From NCBI GenBank assembly GCA_013390605.1, contig JACAUB010000001.1:1603105-1667104 (forward strand): DNA of 64,000 nucleotides, in the 5' to 3' direction. Origin of the DNA: Bacteroidota bacterium. Its GTDB lineage: Bacteria > Bacteroidota > Bacteroidia > Bacteroidales > Cfx3-03. The notes below the pieces were generated by a model. The model had not been told where the DNA came from. It saw only the letters and a program-made list of their open reading frames with translations, and did not search any database. How positions within the stretch are numbered: the stretch's first letter is position 1; each line of letters begins with the position of its first letter. Shown here piece by piece: positions 60,254-64,000 of this stretch. A program made the translations under genes and the position numbers.

Positions 60254-61252
60254 ATGACAAAGTCTTTACTGTTTTTATTTTGCATCCTGTTATGGGAGCC
60301 GATATTATTTGCCCAGAAGGCACCTGTTCATTCAGTTCCTTCCACCTTTTCGATAGGAAAAGATGAGATTAAACTAGCTGAATTGATTAATAAGTATCGT
60401 TCGAAAAAGGGCTTTGGCGAGCTACAAGTATCGCCTTCTCTTTGTTTTGTAGCCAAAACGCATTTGTCTGATGTATTTAAGAACAAGCCTGATAAAAATG
60501 GATGTTCTTTATATAGCTGGTCAGATAAAGGAAGCTGGAAACCTTGTTGTTTTAAAAACAATATTGTAAATCTTGAGCAGATGTCGGCTAAGCCATCCGA
60601 AGTGGTTGGATTTAGAGGAAAAGGGTTCGAAATTATGATTTCTTCGATTGAAAATAAATCGATGGTTGATTTATTGGATCTATGGTTGAAGAAAAAAACC
60701 ACTCCCGACTTTTTATTGAGCAATGGAAAGTGGAATAACAAAAGCTGGCAAAGTATGGGTGTGAGTGTCTATAAAGGATATGCATCTATTTGGTTAAGCG
60801 AAATTCCCGATAGAGCTTCGACTACACAGACAAAAAAGGATCTAAAACAGATGAATGGTTCTGAAGATTTTAAAAGCGACATTCGCAGCAATAACAAAAC
60901 TGTTACATCTCGCATCTCGCATGCTGATTCAGTAATACGAAGCCGTGAAATGAAAAACAATAAAATGGAGGTTGCTCGTAAAAATGATGAAACTAATTCA
61001 TTGAATAAACCAAAGATCGACCCGAATAATTTTAAAAACTATTATCTGGTTCACTCTACCCATACTGACCTGAAAGAGGCTGTTAAAACGATGGAGTTTC
61101 TGAAGAAGACCGGAATTAAAAGACTGATCCTATTAGATTCTAAAGGCGAATATAGGGTTGTATTAGGTGTGTACCCTGAGAGGGAATTGGCCGAAGCAGC
61201 AATTGCAAAGTTTAAAGCTCGCTTTTCTAATTTAACGGTATTTACTTTCTAG
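60254..61252 (+). CDS. Secreted CAP-like and SPOR-domain protein
   Basis: A 332-residue exported protein. Signal peptide 1-20 (LLFLFCILLWEPILFAQ). Residues of about 36-185 resemble a CAP (SCP/PR1) domain: KLAELINKYRSKKGFGELQVSP, then KSWQSMGVSVYKGYASIWLS, with Cys residues at GCSLYSW and PCC. A charged linker (about 190-255) leads to a SPOR domain (about 257-332: YYLVHSTHTDLKEAVKTMEFL through FSNLTVFTF) that binds peptidoglycan lacking stem peptides. It should act in the periplasm near the division site. The CAP call is by pattern and is less sure than SPOR. Confidence 0.78.
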   Translation: MTKSLLFLFCILLWEPILFAQKAPVHSVPSTFSIGKDEIKLAELINKYRSKKGFGELQVSPSLCFVAKTHLSDVFKNKPDKNGCSLYSWSDKGSWKPCCFKNNIVNLEQMSAKPSEVVGFRGKGFEIMISSIENKSMVDLLDLWLKKKTTPDFLLSNGKWNNKSWQSMGVSVYKGYASIWLSEIPDRASTTQTKKDLKQMNGSEDFKSDIRSNNKTVTSRISHADSVIRSREMKNNKMEVARKNDETNSLNKPKIDPNNFKNYYLVHSTHTDLKEAVKTMEFLKKTGIKRLILLDSKGEYRVVLGVYPERELAEAAIAKFKARFSNLTVFTF

Positions 61253-61324
61253 GTAGATATTGATTGCTGATACCGAATCAATTATATTTTTAACATGAAT
61301 ATTTATTAACACCTGCCATTTAGG

Positions 61325-61356
61325 TTGGTTGTTATTTTATTGATTTGATATCTTTG
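61325..61356 (+). promoter_or_regulatory. Promoter of parE
   Basis: -33 TTG (61325-61327), 21 bases, then TATCTTTG (61349-61356), 22 bases before the ATG. Confidence 0.7.
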
Positions 61357-61378
61357 TAGACTATTAAAATCCCAAACA

Positions 61379-63232
61379 ATGGCTGAAAATTATAACGAAG
61401 ATAGCATACGCTCATTAGAATGGAAAGAGCATATCCGATTAAGGCCAGGTATGTATATTGGCAAACTCGGTGATGGTTCGTCAGCTGATGATGGTATTTA
61501 TGTTCTTTTAAAAGAAATTGTAGATAATGCGGTAGACGAATTCATCATGGGTAATGGTAGAACTGTCGAAGTTACTATTCATGAAAAACAGGTTTCGATT
61601 CGAGATTATGGTCGCGGTATCCCTTTGGGAAAACTGATCGACTGTGTATCTAAAATAAATACGGGAGCGAAATACGATTCAAATGTATTTAAGAAGGCGG
61701 TTGGACTAAATGGGGTTGGTACAAAAGCCGTAAATGCATTGTCTAGCCATTTTAAAGCCCAAAGTGTTCGTGAAGGAAAAACCAAGATCGTCGAATTCGT
61801 CAGGGGTGAACTCATCACTGATAACCCTGAACAAGATAGCAACGAACGTAATGGAACCAGAATAACATTTACACCAGACGAAGATATTTTTGGCAACATT
61901 CACTATATTATTGAGTATGTTGAGTCGATGCTTTGGAATTATGCCTTTCTAAACACCGGTTTAATCATCAACTTCAATGGCGAAAAATATCAGGCTAAAA
62001 ATGGATTACTCGATTTGCTGGAGCGCAATCTGAATGGAACGCCAATCGTTTATCCGATTATTCATATCAAGGAAGAAGATTTTGAATGTGCTATAACACA
62101 CTCAAATCAATCAGGTGAAGAGTATTATTCATTTGTAAACGGACAGAATACCACCATGGGTGGTACACACCATGCTGCATTTCGTGAGGCTGTGGTCAAG
62201 ACGATTCGTGAGTTCTATAAAAAAGATTTCGAACCTGGTGATGTTCGTTCAGGATTGGTAGCTGCTATTAGCATCAAGGTTCAGGAACCAGTTTTCGAGA
62301 GTCAGACCAAGACGAAACTAGGCTCGATGTATATGGAACCTGAAGGCCGAACGGTTAGAAACTATGTAAATGACCTGATTAAGCGTAATCTGGATAATTA
62401 TTTACATATGAATTCGGAGACTGCTGAGGTATTGCTTCAGCGGATCATGATGTCGGAAAAAGAGCGTAAAGAACTGACCAACATCAAGAAGTTAGCCAAA
62501 GAGAGCATAAAAAAGGTTAGTCTCCATAATAAGAAACTTCGCGATTGCAGGGTTCATTTTAACAGTAATCACGAACGAAAGCTTGATTCTACGCTCTTTA
62601 TTACTGAGGGCGATTCAGCTTCAGGTTCTATTACGAAGAGTCGTGATGTTAACACACAAGCGGTTTTCAGCTTAAAAGGAAAGCCATTGAACTGCTATGG
62701 GCTATCAAAGAAGGTTGTTTATGAGAATGAAGAATTTAATCTCTTACAATCAGCCCTCAATATAGAGGAGGGTATTGATAATCTTCGGTATAATAACATC
62801 GTAATCTCTACTGATGCCGATGTGGACGGTATGCATATTCGTTTGTTGTTGCTTACCTTTTTCCTTCAGTTCTATCCTGATTTGGTAAAGACACACCATG
62901 TTTATATTCTTCAAACACCGTTGTTTCGGGTACGTAATAAAAAGAAGACCTTTTATTGTTACAGTCCCGAAGAAAAGCAGAAGGCGATGGAAGAGTTAGG
63001 GGTGAATCCAGAGATTACACGATTTAAAGGATTAGGCGAGATCTCACCTGATGAGTTCAGACATTTTATAGGGCCACAGATAAGGTTAGAGCCGGTTATC
63101 CTGAAGAAACACTCAGATATAGCCTCGACACTTTCATTCTATATGGGAAAGAATACGCCGGATCGTCAGATCTTTATTATGGGAAATCTTAGAATTGAGG
63201 CTGATTTGGTTGATGATAAAGAGGAAATGTGA
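61379..63232 (+). CDS. parE: DNA topoisomerase IV subunit B
   Basis: A 617-residue type IIA topoisomerase ATPase subunit. GHKL ATPase domain: [33 protein letters not shown] and [14 protein letters not shown]. Transducer domain follows, then [17 protein letters not shown] and [19 protein letters not shown], and the C-terminal [13 protein letters not shown]. The length and the [18 protein letters not shown] start fit the Bacteroidota ParE type rather than GyrB. It separates replicated chromosomes with ParC. No parC follows here; the next gene reads the other way. Confidence 0.93.
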   Translation: MAENYNEDSIRSLEWKEHIRLRPGMYIGKLGDGSSADDGIYVLLKEIVDNAVDEFIMGNGRTVEVTIHEKQVSIRDYGRGIPLGKLIDCVSKINTGAKYDSNVFKKAVGLNGVGTKAVNALSSHFKAQSVREGKTKIVEFVRGELITDNPEQDSNERNGTRITFTPDEDIFGNIHYIIEYVESMLWNYAFLNTGLIINFNGEKYQAKNGLLDLLERNLNGTPIVYPIIHIKEEDFECAITHSNQSGEEYYSFVNGQNTTMGGTHHAAFREAVVKTIREFYKKDFEPGDVRSGLVAAISIKVQEPVFESQTKTKLGSMYMEPEGRTVRNYVNDLIKRNLDNYLHMNSETAEVLLQRIMMSEKERKELTNIKKLAKESIKKVSLHNKKLRDCRVHFNSNHERKLDSTLFITEGDSASGSITKSRDVNTQAVFSLKGKPLNCYGLSKKVVYENEEFNLLQSALNIEEGIDNLRYNNIVISTDADVDGMHIRLLLLTFFLQFYPDLVKTHHVYILQTPLFRVRNKKKTFYCYSPEEKQKAMEELGVNPEITRFKGLGEISPDEFRHFIGPQIRLEPVILKKHSDIASTLSFYMGKNTPDRQIFIMGNLRIEADLVDDKEEM

Positions 63233-63298
63233 TCGTATTATTACCCTACAACCCTTCCATATCAGGGGGGCCTCCCATATATTCTCTATTCCTTCTCT

Positions 63299-63354
63299 AT
63301 CGGTAACAGGTAGCTAATTCGTCTATATATACGATTTAGCTACCTGTTACCGAT
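63299..63354. repeat. Strong stem-loop after parE: 19-bp perfect arms
   Basis: Arms 63299-63317 and 63336-63354 are perfect complements (ATCGGTAACAGGTAGCTAA). After one T-T mismatch, four more pairs follow (63319-63322 with 63331-63334), leaving an 8-base AT loop. It has no T-run, so it is a poor candidate for an ordinary terminator. It starts 66 bases after the parE stop. Confidence 0.75.
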
Positions 63355-63358
63355 AACG

Positions 63359-63381
63359 AAGCTATACCAACGGTATAGCTT
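63359..63381. repeat. Second stem-loop after parE: 10-bp perfect arms
   Basis: AAGCTATACC (63359-63368) and GGTATAGCTT (63372-63381) are perfect complements with the loop AAC. It lies four bases after the larger stem-loop. Confidence 0.75.
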
Positions 63382-63467
63382 ATACCCTAGATATAGAGTA
63401 GCTTTATGAGGGCATTCAAGTATTTATCGATGGATAATGATTTCTTATAGGTCTTTGTAGCATCAGT

Positions 63468-64000
63468 TTATTTCATTCCTGTCAGCACTTTTTTTAATAT
63501 TAAATTAAATTCTGTCGGTTTTTCTATCATGGGATAATGTCCAGTTGCAGAGATAGTTTCTACTTGAAAACTATTTTTACAATGGTTTTTCAGTCCAGTT
63601 TCGTTTGTTGGAAAACCGTCATTATTTATTAAATACAACTTGTAATTAAGCTGTTCTAATCTTTGTGCATCGGTATAAGCGTATTGCATTTGGTTCATAA
63701 ATGTTCCATAGCCAATAACGGAATCGCTATTGGCAAAATCAGTTTTTACTCTGTCTTTCACTTCCTTTGAAGTTGTTGGGTGAAAAAGCATCATATCTGC
63801 ATATACAGGTGCTGAATTTTTAAAATCCTTTTCAAGCATTGGAAAAAAGTCAGTCATTTGTTTCATTTGTTCTGGTGTAAATGCAACGTCAATAAATTTG
63901 AAATTGTCAACACCTACAACGCCTACTATTTTTGGATTGTTGGTTAATGCTGTTTGTAACATAATTTCGCCTGCCATAGAATGTCCTATGATTACAACAT
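63468..64000 (-). CDS. Alpha/beta hydrolase, cut by the window edge
   Basis: The C-terminal part (about 177 residues) of an alpha/beta hydrolase; the 5' end lies beyond 64000. The frame stays open to the edge and reads VVIIGHSMAGEIML, so the nucleophile Ser of the GHSMAG elbow lies just before the Met at 63975. The ATG at 63975 is therefore internal, not the start. The catalytic His is in ATGHYPMIEKP near the end, and a likely acidic partner lies in the NNDGFPTN region. The lid region between (EQMKQMTDFFPMLEKDF) is typical. Substrate unknown. Confidence 0.82.
   Translation of the reverse strand, partial: VVIIGHSMAGEIMLQTALTNNPKIVGVVGVDNFKFIDVAFTPEQMKQMTDFFPMLEKDFKNSAPVYADMMLFHPTTSKEVKDRVKTDFANSDSVIGYGTFMNQMQYAYTDAQRLEQLNYKLYLINNDGFPTNETGLKNHCKNSFQVETISATGHYPMIEKPTEFNLILKKVLTGMK

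Noticed and set aside
1..64000. CRISPR array, rRNA, prophage or known defence island
   Set aside because: No regularly spaced repeats, rRNA sequence, phage structural genes or defence gene families were seen on either strand.

Overview
The window reads as chromosomal DNA of an AT-rich, probably anaerobic member of the Bacteroidota, most likely Bacteroidales or a close relative. The phylum call rests on the promoters (TTG, about 20 bases, then TAnnTTTG), on weak or absent Shine-Dalgarno sites, and on hallmark families: a type IX secretion substrate with a PorP/SprF partner, LruC/DUF4842 lipoproteins, a six-domain S1 protein, DUF1573 and an NADP-type hexameric glutamate dehydrogenase. The anaerobic lifestyle is inferred from Hcp, a rubrerythrin-like ferritin-fold protein and ADP-forming acetyl-CoA synthetase.

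Layout. 1-7.6 kb: aminotransferase, DUF1573 protein, a DhaL-DegV fusion, ADP-forming acyl-CoA synthetase and an acyltransferase. 7.6-11 kb: cupin, then a DUF4130/radical-SAM DNA-repair pair read divergently from a LexA-like repressor. 11-14.6 kb: ferritin-like protein, an 820-base gap, and an M48 membrane protease. 14.7-20.2 kb: a minus-strand nitrosative-stress block of two Rrf2 regulators, an Fe-S protein, an outer-membrane barrel and Hcp. 20.4-28.6 kb: TypA, a LEA-like lipoprotein, a small membrane protein, a deacetylase-like protein, YebC, a frameshifted HGSNAT-like acetyltransferase, an orphan PAS protein and DNA polymerase IV. 28.8-32.6 kb: a small basic protein and the PorP/SprF plus CHU_C pair. 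32.7-36 kb: ribosomal protein S1 and RNase Z. 36-42.4 kb: two tandem paralogous LruC lipoproteins separated by an intact IS with terminal repeats and a 6-bp target duplication. 42.7-47.4 kb: a GlcD/GlpC-type oxidoreductase, DUF1905/OmdA protein, EamA transporter and tRNA-Met(CAT). 48-53.6 kb: a secreted unknown, YggS, prolyl-tRNA editing protein, GdhA, pRiA4b ORF-3 family protein and nitroreductase. 53.8-59.6 kb: DPP IV-like peptidase, acyl-ACP thioesterase, GH20-like protein, RadC and S20. 60-64 kb: CAP-SPOR protein, ParE, and an alpha/beta hydrolase cut by the window edge.

Most of the window is housekeeping. The points most worth following are: the LexA-like/radical-SAM/DUF4130 locus, whose radical-SAM protein ends in a sliding-clamp-binding motif; a family of four intergenic imperfect palindromes; a shared palindrome overlapping the promoters of both Rrf2 genes; the single-base frameshift in the acetyltransferase; the structured S1 leader; and several unexplained long inverted repeats. 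I found no rRNA, CRISPR array or prophage. All alignments and repeat comparisons were made by eye.
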